DNA of 64,000 nucleotides from Lacinutrix himadriensis (GCF_001418105.1 NZ_LIQI01000017.1:62001-126000); one strand, 5' to 3'; shown: positions 43,927-52,496, numbered from the stretch's first letter. Notes: generated by a model from the letters alone, not told the origin. Numbers and translations are program-made.

Positions 43927-44952
43927 ATGATTAGCCCTTTTATAAGATTTTTTAGAACTAGAATTTATACTGCAATAAGTTTGCTAGTAATACTACTCGC
44001 TGTTGGTGTATTAGGTTTTAGACTGTTGTCTCATTTTTCTTGGATTGATGCGTTTTACATGACCGTAATAACCATTACAACAGTAGGTTTTGGAGAAGTG
44101 CAACCTCTAGATCCAGTATCTAAAATATTCACTATTTTTTTAATATTAACGAGTATTATCATTGTTGGTTATGCCTTATCTGTAATCACAGAATATATTT
44201 TAAGCAAAAATAATTTGGAAGAATTAAAACAAAAAAAGATGCAAAAAACAATAGATACACTTGCTAATCACATTATTATTTGTGGGTATGGAAGAAACGG
44301 GAAGCAAGCAGCAAAAAAACTGCTAGCCTATAAAAAGCCTTTTGTTGTCATTGAAAAGAATAAAGAAGTTATTGATAAATTTGAAAGTGAGCAAATACCT
44401 TTTATATATGGTAATGCAAATGAAGATGAAATTTTATTAGAAGCAGGAATAGATAGAGCAAATACTTTAATTTCTGCATTACCAAGTGATGCCGATAATT
44501 TGTTTGTGGTGCTTTCTGCTAGACAAATGAATACCAATATGCGTATAATTAGTAGAGCATCTGAAGAAACATCTTATAAAAAACTGAAATTCGCAGGTGC
44601 AAATAATGTGATACTTCCAGATAGAATTGGTGGCGATCATATGGCATCTTTAGTGGTGGTTCCAGATTTAATCGAATTTATAGATAATTTAGGGATTGTA
44701 GGAAACTCTAATATAAACATTGAAGAAATAGTAGTCGAAAAACTATACGATACCAATGTAAGTATTAAAACAATAAGAGATTTAGACTTACGTAGAAAGA
44801 CAGGATGCAATGTAATAGGATATAAAAATGGAGACGGAGAATATATTGTAAATCCAGAAGCAGATCAGAAGTTAGAAGCTAATGCTAAGATAATTGTGCT
44901 TGGCAGACCAGAACAAATCAAAGAATTAAATACCGTGTACAACTTACACTAG
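43927..44952 (+). CDS. Two-TM potassium channel with RCK (TrkA-N/TrkA-C) domains
   Basis: Two TM helices (residues ~13-33 and 68-87) flank the selectivity filter TTVGFG (T51-G56). A cytosolic RCK domain follows with NAD-type Rossmann motif IIICGYGRNGKQAAKKLL and ends in a TrkA-C domain (GCNVIGYKNGDGEYIVNPE...AKIIVLGRPEQI). Filter and layout match MthK/Kch-type ligand-gated K+ channels. It is 341 aa, normal length, and paired with the PspC gene, which suggests an envelope-potential or stress role (inference). Confidence 0.92.
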   Translation: MISPFIRFFRTRIYTAISLLVILLAVGVLGFRLLSHFSWIDAFYMTVITITTVGFGEVQPLDPVSKIFTIFLILTSIIIVGYALSVITEYILSKNNLEELKQKKMQKTIDTLANHIIICGYGRNGKQAAKKLLAYKKPFVVIEKNKEVIDKFESEQIPFIYGNANEDEILLEAGIDRANTLISALPSDADNLFVVLSARQMNTNMRIISRASEETSYKKLKFAGANNVILPDRIGGDHMASLVVVPDLIEFIDNLGIVGNSNINIEEIVVEKLYDTNVSIKTIRDLDLRRKTGCNVIGYKNGDGEYIVNPEADQKLEANAKIIVLGRPEQIKELNTVYNLH

Positions 44953-45043
44953 ACTCCTATTTTAACAGCTTATGCTTTAAAAAATCATTTTTTTTTAGCA
45001 TCTTGCTAACTTAAATCAAAATTTTAACTAACTAAATTATATC

Positions 45044-46654
45044 ATGAAGAAATATCTTCTTACCATTTTTACATTCATTTTACCATTTATAAATTTTGCG
45101 CAAGAGGCGCAAGAGGTTGGTATTGACCAGAAAATTGACCAAATTTTTGGCGATGCAACAGGATGGTTTGTGAATTTTATATTCTATCAGATAGATTTTG
45201 GTGGTGAGGTTAAAGTGTTTTGGGTATTGTTCCCTTTAATTCTTGGAGCATTATACTTTACATTTTATTTTAAATTTATCAACTTCACAAGTTTTGTTAC
45301 TTCTGTAAATATTGTTAGAGGAAAGTATGATGATTTAGAAGGAAGAGAAGATCATAAAGTAGAAATTGAAAAATCAAAATTTACAGACGAAGATGATAAT
45401 CCAGATACGATTAGAGTAGAAGGGCATGAAGGAGAAGTAAGCCACTTTCAGGCATTAACAGCAGCATTATCTGCAACCGTAGGTTTAGGTAATATTGCAG
45501 GAGTTGCAATTGCTGTATCTATTGGTGGAGCAGGAGCTACATTTTGGATGATTGTTGCAGGATTTTTAGGAATGGCATCTAAATTTGTAGAATGTACATT
45601 AGGTGTAAAATATAGAGATATAGGGGAAGATGGAACCGTTTATGGTGGACCAATGTACTACCTAACGAAAGGATTAAAAGCGAAAGGACTTGCAGGTTTA
45701 GGAAAAGTACTAGCGGTATTATTCGCGATTTTTGTAATTGGAGGATCTTTTGGAGGTGGAAACATGTTTCAAGTAAATCAAGCTTTTCAACTAGTTGAAA
45801 GTATTACAGGTGGAGACGCTTCTTTTTTACATGGTAGAGGATGGTTATTTGGTGTAGTAATGGCTGTACTAGTTGGTATTGTTATTATTGGAGGAATTAA
45901 AAAGATTGCTAAGGTTACCGATAAGATTGTACCTTTTATGGTTGTTATATATGTAGCAGCTTCTTTATTTGTAATATTTGCAAATTACCATATGGTAGGT
46001 GATGCTTTTGCAGCTATCTGGGATGGCGCATTTAGCCCTGAAGGTGTTGCCGGTGGAGCAATTGGAGTTTTAGTACAAGGATTTAGACGTGCAGCATTCT
46101 CTAATGAAGCTGGTGTTGGTTCTGCATCTATTGCGCATTCCGCAGTAAAAACTAAATATGCAGCAAGTGAAGGTATGGTTGCTTTATTAGAACCATTTAT
46201 TGACACTGTAGTTGTTTGTACTATGACCGCTTTAGTATTAATTATTACTGGTAATGTAACAGCTGCAAATGCAGGATTAAATGATGCACAAGCAATTTTA
46301 TTAACTTCTGGAGCATTCGAATCTGTTATTTCATGGTTCCCGTATGTACTTACTGTTGCAGTAGTATTATTTGCATTTAGTACCATGATTTCTTGGTCTT
46401 ATTATGGGTTTCAAGGTTGGGCTTACCTTTTTGGTAGATCTAAAAAAATGGAATATGCATATAAATTATTATTCTGTGTGTTTGTAGTTATTGGTTCTGC
46501 AGCAAGTTTAGGTTCTGTAATTGGTTTTTCAGACGCCATGATCTTTGCTATGATGGTTCCTAATATGATTGGTCTAGTTTTATTAGCGCCAAGAGTACGT
46601 GAAGAATTAATTAAATATAAAGACGCTATAAAAAATAGAGTTATAGAAAAATAA
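45044..46654 (+). CDS. Sodium:alanine/glycine symporter (AGCS family)
   Basis: The 536-aa polytopic protein has the AGCS signature blocks ALSATVGLGNIAGVAIAVSIGGAGATFW, VYGGPMYYLTKGLK, GGSFGGGNMFQVNQAF and FRRAAFSNEAGVGSASIAHSA. It has a long N-terminal signal-like segment and a ~100-residue insertion (residues ~70-135, with REDHKVEIEKSKF) before the core. That insertion is unusual against the compact E. coli relatives. Na+-driven uptake of Ala or Gly is likely. The gene stands alone between the channel and the HhH gene. Confidence 0.9.
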   Translation: MKKYLLTIFTFILPFINFAQEAQEVGIDQKIDQIFGDATGWFVNFIFYQIDFGGEVKVFWVLFPLILGALYFTFYFKFINFTSFVTSVNIVRGKYDDLEGREDHKVEIEKSKFTDEDDNPDTIRVEGHEGEVSHFQALTAALSATVGLGNIAGVAIAVSIGGAGATFWMIVAGFLGMASKFVECTLGVKYRDIGEDGTVYGGPMYYLTKGLKAKGLAGLGKVLAVLFAIFVIGGSFGGGNMFQVNQAFQLVESITGGDASFLHGRGWLFGVVMAVLVGIVIIGGIKKIAKVTDKIVPFMVVIYVAASLFVIFANYHMVGDAFAAIWDGAFSPEGVAGGAIGVLVQGFRRAAFSNEAGVGSASIAHSAVKTKYAASEGMVALLEPFIDTVVVCTMTALVLIITGNVTAANAGLNDAQAILLTSGAFESVISWFPYVLTVAVVLFAFSTMISWSYYGFQGWAYLFGRSKKMEYAYKLLFCVFVVIGSAASLGSVIGFSDAMIFAMMVPNMIGLVLLAPRVREELIKYKDAIKNRVIEK

Positions 46655-46693
46655 ATATTTTTTTGTAACTTCATCTAAACTAAACTGTTTAAG

Positions 46694-47578
46694 ATGAATA
46701 CTTTTAAATCCCATTTTGTGTTTACTAAAAAACAACGAAATGGGATTTTTCTATGGTTAGCAATTATCATTGCGGTACAGTGTTTTTCTTTTTTTAACGA
46801 TTTTTCTTCGGAAGAAATTCCCGTAAACCAAAAGCAATTAGCCCTTTTTGAAAAGGAAATGGATTCCCTTCGTACAGTAGAAATAGAAAACCGGAAACCG
46901 AAGATATATCCCTTCAACCCAAACTTTATTACCGATTATAAAGGCTATACTTTAGGAATGACAAGCATCGAAATTAATAGATTGCTTCAGTTTAGAAAAC
47001 AAGATAAATGGGTGAACTCGGTGAAACAGTTTCAGCAAGTCACTAAAGTTTCCGATTCCCTATTAGATAAAATATCTCCATTTTTTAAATTCCCAGAATG
47101 GGTTACCAATCCAAAACCGAAGACCTATACCAAGTATACAACGAAGAGCGATTCTGATACCCTAAAAACATTTCAGCAGAAAATAGACTTAAATACCGCA
47201 ACCGCTAGTCAGTTACAAAAGGTAAGAGGGATTGGCGAAGCATACTCCAATCGCATAGTAAAATATAGAGACAAGCAAAACGGTTTTATTGCAGACGTGC
47301 AACTACAGGAAGTCTACGGACTAAAACCAGAAGTCATTACACGTATTACTAATGAATTTACTGTAAAAACCCCAAAAGCAATAGATAAAGTATCTGTTAA
47401 CAAAGCAACAAGGGATCAGTTGGTGAATATACCGTATATCGATTACGAGGTTGCACATCAAATAATAGAACAAAGAGTGTTGCGGGACGGTTTTCAATCT
47501 ATTGAAGAATTAACAAAAGTTAAAGGCTTTCCAGTAAAAAAAATCGAGATAATTAAATTATATTTGACTCTAAACTAG
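46694..47578 (+). CDS. ComEA-like helix-hairpin-helix DNA-binding protein
   Basis: One N-terminal TM (GIFLWLAIIIAVQCFSFF) anchors the 294-aa protein. HhH motifs follow: NTATASQLQKVRGIGEAYSNRI and NKATRDQLVNIPYIDYEVAHQII, with a further partial one near the end (IEELTKVKGFPVKKIEII). ComEA-type proteins bind DNA at the membrane or periplasm for natural transformation. The role here is inferred from the fold, and no other competence gene is adjacent. Confidence 0.82.
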   Translation: MNTFKSHFVFTKKQRNGIFLWLAIIIAVQCFSFFNDFSSEEIPVNQKQLALFEKEMDSLRTVEIENRKPKIYPFNPNFITDYKGYTLGMTSIEINRLLQFRKQDKWVNSVKQFQQVTKVSDSLLDKISPFFKFPEWVTNPKPKTYTKYTTKSDSDTLKTFQQKIDLNTATASQLQKVRGIGEAYSNRIVKYRDKQNGFIADVQLQEVYGLKPEVITRITNEFTVKTPKAIDKVSVNKATRDQLVNIPYIDYEVAHQIIEQRVLRDGFQSIEELTKVKGFPVKKIEIIKLYLTLN

Positions 47579-47600
47579 AATATAATAAAAAATCAACTTT

Positions 47601-48770
47601 ATGAACAACATGTACTTCACAGAAGAGCATCAATTATTTAGACAAAGTTTACAAGACTTCTTAAAAAAAGAAGTGGTTCCACATATAGATAAATGGGAAG
47701 AAACTGGAACTGTAGAACGTTTCATTTGGAAGAAATTCGGAGAAATGGGTTTCTTTGGTTTAGCATATCCAGAAGAATATGGCGGATTAAACCTGGATTT
47801 ATTCTATACCGTTATTTTATTAGAAGAATTACAAAAAATAAATTCTGGCGGATTTGCAGCTAATATTTGGGCACATACCTATTTAGCAATGACACATGTT
47901 AATAAAGAAGGAAGCCACGAAATAAAAGAAAAATATTTAACAGCAAGTATCACTGGAGATAAAATAGGTTGTCTTTGTATTACAGAACCTTTTGGAGGAT
48001 CTGATGTTGCAGGAATGCGTACAACGGCAATTAAAAAAGGAGATACGTATGTACTTAATGGTTCTAAAACCTTTATTACCAATGGCGTATATAGTGACTA
48101 TTTAGTAGTTGCTGCTAAAACAGATCCAGACGCAGGACATAACGGAATGAGTATGTTTATCATGGATAGAGATACTCCAGGAATCTCTGCTACCAAACTA
48201 GATAAATTAGGATGGAGAGCAAGTGATACTGCAGAAATTGCTTTCGATAATGTAACGATTCCAGCAAGTAATTTAATGGGTGAAGAAGGAAAAGGTTTTC
48301 CATATATCATGCAACATTTTGCTTTAGAGCGTTTAATTATGGGAATTAATGCACACGCAAGAGCAGATTATGCTTTAGAGTATGCAAGACAATATATGAG
48401 TGAACGTACCGCATTTGGAAAAACAATAGACAAGTTTCAAGCATTACGTCATAGCTTTGTAGATCTGTATGCCGATATGGATATGTGTAGAGAATATAAC
48501 TACTCGGTGGCTAACAGACTTAATAAAGGAGAGTATGTGGTAAAAGAAGCAACCATCTCTAAATTGAAGTCTACAAAAATGGCAGATGACGTTGCATACC
48601 AATGTATGCAGTTTTTAGGAGGTTATGGTTATATGGAAGAATATCCAATGGCACGACTTTTGCGTGATAGCAGATTAGGACCAATTGGTGGAGGGACAAG
48701 CGAGATTCTTCGTGAAATATTAGCAAAAATGGTTATAGATAAAAAAGAATATAAACCTGCTGCAAAATAA
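47601..48770 (+). CDS. Acyl-CoA dehydrogenase
   Basis: The 389-aa FAD enzyme has the signatures CLCITEPFGGSDVAGM, ARQYMSERTAFGK.IDKFQALRH and QCMQFLGGYGYMEEYPMARLLRDSR. The last includes the C-terminal GGYGYMEEYP block, whose Glu is the usual catalytic base. GPIGGGTSEILREILAKM is the standard end. It oxidises acyl-CoA in beta-oxidation or amino-acid catabolism; chain preference is not readable. A decayed partial copy of its 3' end lies ~70 nt after the stop. Confidence 0.92.
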   Translation: MNNMYFTEEHQLFRQSLQDFLKKEVVPHIDKWEETGTVERFIWKKFGEMGFFGLAYPEEYGGLNLDLFYTVILLEELQKINSGGFAANIWAHTYLAMTHVNKEGSHEIKEKYLTASITGDKIGCLCITEPFGGSDVAGMRTTAIKKGDTYVLNGSKTFITNGVYSDYLVVAAKTDPDAGHNGMSMFIMDRDTPGISATKLDKLGWRASDTAEIAFDNVTIPASNLMGEEGKGFPYIMQHFALERLIMGINAHARADYALEYARQYMSERTAFGKTIDKFQALRHSFVDLYADMDMCREYNYSVANRLNKGEYVVKEATISKLKSTKMADDVAYQCMQFLGGYGYMEEYPMARLLRDSRLGPIGGGTSEILREILAKMVIDKKEYKPAAK

Positions 48771-48774
48771 TTCC

Positions 48775-48915
48775 ATTACCATTTTCACTAAAATTGTAGC
48801 CCAATTTTGATGAAATGGTAATAGATTTCAAAGTATATAAACCTGCTGAAAAATTATTTCAGTAGTATTTTAAAAATCGCTACATTGTTTTTTTTACAAA
48901 ATAATGTGGCGATTT
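48775..48915. repeat. Hairpin-rich spacer with a remnant of the acyl-CoA dehydrogenase 3' end
   Basis: Three things are packed here. ATTACCATTTTCACTAAAATTG (48775-48796) and its near-inverse 48802-48822 form an imperfect hairpin. 48812-48859 repeats the last ~15 codons of the dehydrogenase with substitutions (MVIDFKVYKPAEK against MVIDKKEYKPAAK). AAATCGCTACATT/AATGTGGCGATTT (48874-48886/48903-48915) is a strong stem with one wobble pair. Confidence 0.6.
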
Positions 48916-48933
48916 AAGAATCCTTTAAGATGA

Positions 48934-48949
48934 AATACTAATTAGTATT
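48934..48949. promoter_or_regulatory. Perfect 16-bp palindrome AATACTAATTAGTATT
   Basis: It sits 48 bp upstream of the ATG of the frameshifted gene at 48998. Perfect symmetry suggests a regulator site, but A+T richness makes chance possible. Confidence 0.45.
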
Positions 48950-48997
48950 CCAAATCGTTAACTAAGAAAATGGCCCTGAAACTATTAAACTTATACT

Positions 48998-50421
48998 ATG
49001 CAATTTAAAAACACAAAACAATTAGCTGTTGTTATCTTACTTTTTTTAGGAGTTACCAGTTACGCGCAAACCGAACTTAAAAATACCGTTGTAGATACAT
49101 TAGACTCTTTTCCTATTGCAAGCGCAAGTGTCTATATTAAAAATACAACCATTGGTACCGTAACCAATATAGATGGTAATTTTGTACTGCAAGTGCCAGA
49201 AAAGCACGAGCAAGACACACTTGTCGTTTCTTCTATAGGGTATTCTACCTTTAGAATTCCAATTCAAGAATTTGATGCTAGTGCTCCAATATTTCTATCC
49301 GAAGAGCAAGCTTCTTTAGACGAAGTGGTTTTAATAGCAGAAGCAAGACCAAAAACAGGAAACGAAATTGTAGTCAAAGCAATTTCAAAATTAGAACGAA
49401 ACCTTCCGGATTCCTCCTACATTCAAAAAGGATTCTTAAGACATAAAGAACGTAACAAAAACGAATTTAAATGGCTAATCGAAAGTGCGATAACGGTTTA
49501 TGATTCTGGTTATACGTCAAAAAGTGCCGACTATTTAAAAATTATGTAGACCAAGTCCGTAAAAGTTATGACCTTCGTGATGTGGATAGTTTGTTCACTT
49601 TTGCATCTTATAAGAATCAAAATACCAAGAAAAAACTCAAAGCAAAAGACATAAGCCGAAGATCGGTTACTACAGACCAACTATTAACAGCCATTAAATG
49701 GAATGATAATAGAATAAACGGTTTGCAAAATCTTTTTCAAGGAAAATTAAATGTACTGCGTAATGCAAACAATGCTAAAGCTATATTTGGTGACGACATA
49801 CTAGAGAAGCACCAATTTGAACTAGATACTATTTTAGTAGATAACGAGCGTAAACTATATAAAATTAAAATAGAAGATTCTAAAGACTTTGTAGGTTTAG
49901 ATACCAAAGGAATCTTTAATGAAGGGTATCACGCACAAGGTTGGTTATATATTTATTATGATAACTATGCCTTTAAAAAAATAGAGTATGAGCTGGTAGC
50001 AGCATCTCCAGCGCAAAAAGATAGAAGTAAAAGACTTTTTGATACGCAAACCAATCACAAGTTGGTAATCACCTACATGGAGTATAAAGACAAAATGTAT
50101 CCAAACTATATCTATTACGAAACACCAAAGTTGGTCAATGTAGGAATGAAACCATCTTTAAAGATTTCAAAAGTAGAAGAAGCACGTTATAATAAAGAAG
50201 AACGTTACTATTATACGGTACAAGAAATTCTGTTTTCCGAAATTATTTTAGACAAAGAAGAAATAGCAAGCGAGCTACAAAAAGATTGGGATGCAGACAT
50301 CTTTGCGCCAAAACCATACAACAAAGACTTCTGGAAGAGTTACAACGTCTTATTAGAAAGTGAAGAAGATGAGCAGCTTATTTTAGATCTAAGCAAAAGA
50401 GCGTCCTTATATAAAGATTAA
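48998..50421 (+). pseudogene. Carboxypeptidase-regulatory-domain outer-membrane protein, frameshifted
   Basis: Two frames (48998-49549 and 49582-50421) form one ~474-aa protein. The first has a signal peptide (LAVVILLFLGVTSYAQ) and a CarboxypepD_reg-like beta-sandwich (IASASVYIKNTTIGTVTNIDGNFVLQVP). The second continues with DSLFTFASYKNQNTKKK and a large beta region. A missing A in the run at 49537-49541 causes the break; restoring it gives DYLKNYVDQVRKSYDLRDVDSLF. This resembles Bacteroidota surface proteins with a regulatory-like N-terminal domain; the rest is unassigned. Mutation, base error or transcriptional slippage are all possible. Confidence 0.8.
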
Positions 50422-50425
50422 TTAT

Positions 50426-50620
50426 TTGGGCAAATACTCCTTCGCTAAAGCAAACAAACTTTATCATTTACAACTAAGTAATAAGACTGTGAATTTTTAA
50501 ATTAGGCATTTATATGTTTCGAAGCTTTAGCGAAGGAGCACCACGCTTTCACTACTCGCTTTTTTATGAAAAATAAAAAGAGCTCAAACAAACCGTTCTA
50601 TCGTTTTTGCGAGAGATCGA
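50426..50620. repeat. TTGGGC...CGCTTTCAC dispersed element, copy 2, with long hairpin
   Basis: It occupies most of the 327-bp gene-free spacer 50422-50748. It begins TTGGGC, has a perfect 15-bp inverted repeat CTCCTTCGCTAAAGC (50437-50451) / GCTTTAGCGAAGGAG (50524-50538), then ACGCTTTCACTACTCGCT as in copy 1 at 36140. The hairpin loop here is 72 nt, against about 14 nt in copy 1. No coding frame. Confidence 0.65.
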
Positions 50621-50653
50621 CAAAATATTAAGCAGAAGTATTTATAGAATATT

Positions 50654-50688
50654 AAATCCTATTAGTAATAACTAGTAGGATTTTTTTG
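50654..50688 (+). terminator. Rho-independent-like terminator upstream of xerC-like gene
   Basis: AAATCCTATTAGT pairs with ACTAGTAGGATTT (one wobble) with a 4-nt loop and T7. It ends transcripts arriving from the element and frameshifted gene. Confidence 0.8.
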
Positions 50689-50748
50689 TTTTAAAATCAA
50701 TTCCAGTAAAACTTTAGTACATTTAACTATTAACTATTAACTTCAATA

Positions 50749-51642
50749 ATGCTATTTAACGCTTTCATCGATTATCTCTTGTTAGAAAAAAACTATTCTA
50801 AGCTGACCATAAAAGCCTATGAAAAAGATCTTTCCGATTTCTTAATGTTTAATGCTTCCGCATTCGATCAAGAAAGTATAGAAGACGCAAACTATTCGCA
50901 AATAAGAAGTTGGATAGTCGCTATGGTAGAAAAAGAAATTTCTAATAGAAGTATTAATAGAAAAATTTCGGCTTTAAACACCTACTATAAATTCCTTCTT
51001 AAAATAGGAGAAATAGAAGCAAATCCATTAGCAAAACACAAAGCTTTAAAAACAAGTAAGAAAATACAGATTCCATTTTCTGAAGCCGAAATAGCAATCG
51101 TATTAGACGAGCTTAACTTTCAAGAAGATTATAAGGGAATACGAGATAAACTAATCATAGAGTTATTTTATTCTACAGGAATTAGACGTATAGAGCTGGT
51201 GCAGTTGCAATTAAAAGATGTCGATACCTCCAATAAAACATTAAAAGTATTAGGCAAACGTAACAAAGAAAGATTTGTGCCATTATTAGAATCTGTAATA
51301 CAAACTATAAACAAATATCTAGAAGCGAGAAAGCAATTAGAAATAATAGAAGATAAAGAGTCTTTGTTTTTAACCCAAAAAGGAGTTAAAATTTACGAAA
51401 CACTTGTATACCGAATAATAAATGAGTATTTTAGTTTAGCATCTACTAAAGTAAAAAAGAGTCCGCATATATTAAGACATTCATTTGCGACACATTTACT
51501 AAATCAAGGTGCAGACCTAAATGCTGTAAAAGAATTGCTTGGGCATTCTAGTTTAGCTGCAACACAAGTGTATACACATAATAGTATAGCAGAGTTAAAA
51601 AAAGTGTATCTAAACACACATCCAAGAAGTAAAAAAAAATAG
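50749..51642 (+). CDS. Tyrosine recombinase, XerC/XerD-like
   Basis: The 297-aa protein has an N-terminal SAM-like core-binding domain (FIDYLLLEKNYSKLTIKAYEKDL). The catalytic residues in order are R in STGIRRIELVQL, K in LGKRNKERFVPL, H-x-x-R in HILRHSFATHLL, H in LLGHSSLAATQ and the Tyr nucleophile in VYTH. This matches housekeeping XerC/XerD, which resolve chromosome dimers at dif. It is followed directly by hpf, as in many Bacteroidota. No dif-like site or integrated element was found here. Confidence 0.9.
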   Translation: MLFNAFIDYLLLEKNYSKLTIKAYEKDLSDFLMFNASAFDQESIEDANYSQIRSWIVAMVEKEISNRSINRKISALNTYYKFLLKIGEIEANPLAKHKALKTSKKIQIPFSEAEIAIVLDELNFQEDYKGIRDKLIIELFYSTGIRRIELVQLQLKDVDTSNKTLKVLGKRNKERFVPLLESVIQTINKYLEARKQLEIIEDKESLFLTQKGVKIYETLVYRIINEYFSLASTKVKKSPHILRHSFATHLLNQGADLNAVKELLGHSSLAATQVYTHNSIAELKKVYLNTHPRSKKK

Positions 51643-51674
51643 CATAATTGTTTAACCTATAATAAATTAGAAGT

Positions 51675-51977
51675 ATGAAAGTAAACACCCAATCCGTCAA
51701 CTTCAATGCAGACCAAAAACTATTAGACTTTGTCCAAAAACGTATGGATAAGTTAGATACCTTTTACGATAAGATAATAAAAGCAGACGTTTTTTTGAAA
51801 TTAGATAATACCAGTGATAAGGAAAATAAAATTTTTGAAGCACGAGTAAGTGTACCCGGAGATAGTTTCGTTGTGAAAAAACAATGTAAATCGTTCGAAG
51901 AGGGTACAGATGTGGCGATTGCGTCGCTTGAAAGACAGTTAAAAAAGCGAAAAGAAAAATTAAGAGCACATTTATAA
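51675..51977 (+). CDS. hpf: Ribosome hibernation-promoting factor (short HPF/YfiA)
   Basis: The 100-aa protein has the beta-alpha-beta HPF fold. Features are VNFNADQKLLDFVQKRMDKLDTFYD, VFLKLDNTSDKENKIFEARVSVPG and a basic C-terminus (SLERQLKKRKEKLRAHL). It is short, with no C-terminal dimerisation domain, so it resembles HPF/YfiA rather than long HPF. It binds the 30S/70S ribosome to stall translation in stationary phase. It lies 33 nt after the recombinase. Confidence 0.9.
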   Translation: MKVNTQSVNFNADQKLLDFVQKRMDKLDTFYDKIIKADVFLKLDNTSDKENKIFEARVSVPGDSFVVKKQCKSFEEGTDVAIASLERQLKKRKEKLRAHL

Positions 51978-51997
51978 AAAAAATATCGAAAAAATGT

Positions 51998-52027
51998 TTT
52001 GAATAATTAAATAAATATATACATTTG
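51998..52027 (+). promoter_or_regulatory. Promoter of the tRNA-tuf operon
   Basis: TTTG (51998-52001), an 18-nt spacer and TACATTTG (52020-52027) are exact matches to both elements. The predicted start is about 52032, inside the left arm of the downstream hairpin. Confidence 0.7.
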
Positions 52028-52028
52028 C

Positions 52029-52056
52029 AGTCCGTTAGAAATAGCGGGCTTTTTTT
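52029..52056 (+). terminator. Terminator-like hairpin between hpf and tRNA genes
   Basis: AGTCCGTT (52029-52036) pairs with AGCGGGCT (52043-52050) through two wobble pairs, followed by T6. It would end hpf transcripts. It also overlaps the tRNA promoter start point. Confidence 0.65.
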
Positions 52057-52081
52057 ATAGCCAAATGGCATTAAAAAAAAT

Positions 52082-52155
52082 GCCGATGTAGCTCAGCTGG
52101 CTAGAGCAGCTGATTTGTAATCAGCAGGTCGTGGGTTCGAGTCCCTCCATCGGCT
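52082..52155 (+). tRNA. tRNA-Thr (anticodon TGT)
   Basis: Acceptor GCCGATG pairs with CATCGGC, with discriminator T. The anticodon stem is GCTGA/TCAGC with loop TTTGTAA, and the T-loop is TTCGAGT. No 3' CCA is encoded. First of four tRNAs ahead of tuf. Confidence 0.95.
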
Positions 52156-52188
52156 CAAGTTCTTTAACAGAGTGAAATATTTATAATT

Positions 52189-52270
52189 GGGGAGATACTC
52201 AAGCGGCCAACGAGGACAGACTGTAACTCTGTTGTTTTTAACTTCGTAGGTTCGAATCCTACTCTCCCCA
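52189..52270 (+). tRNA. tRNA-Tyr (anticodon GTA)
   Basis: Acceptor GGGGAGA pairs with TCTCCCC. The anticodon loop is CTGTAAC. A long variable arm around TGTTTTTAACTTC is normal for bacterial tRNA-Tyr. Confidence 0.95.
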
Positions 52271-52341
52271 CTTTTTTAACTGCGATACCAGTAAAGTAGT
52301 TTTAAAAGGAAGGTTATAAATATTATGGATTATAAATAATT

Positions 52342-52414
52342 GCGAGAGTAGCTCAGTTGGTAGAGCGTCAGCCTTCCAAGCTGAATGTCGCCGGTTCGAA
52401 CCCGGTCTCTCGCT
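52342..52414 (+). tRNA. tRNA-Gly (anticodon TCC)
   Basis: Acceptor GCGAGAG/CTCTCGC, anticodon loop CTTCCAA, T-arm GCCGG-TTCGAAC-CCGGT. No encoded CCA. Confidence 0.95.
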
Positions 52415-52424
52415 CTAATATTTA

Positions 52425-52496
52425 GCCGGTGTAGCTCAGGGGTAGAGCGTTTCCTTGGTAAGGAAGAGGCCACGGGTTCAATTCCCGTCATTGGCT
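52425..52496 (+). tRNA. tRNA-Thr (anticodon GGT)
   Basis: Acceptor GCCGGTG/CATTGGC with wobble pairs, anticodon loop TTGGTAA. It lies 63 bp before the tuf start. It is a second Thr isoacceptor in the same cluster. Confidence 0.95.

Noticed and set aside
50437-50538. Insertion sequence with 15-bp terminal inverted repeats
   Set aside because: The interior is only ~72 nt with no transposase and no clear target duplication; better described as a hairpin of a dispersed repeat.
50749-51642. Phage or integron integrase
   Set aside because: The protein matches housekeeping XerC/XerD and is followed by hpf; no att sites, phage genes or element borders were found.
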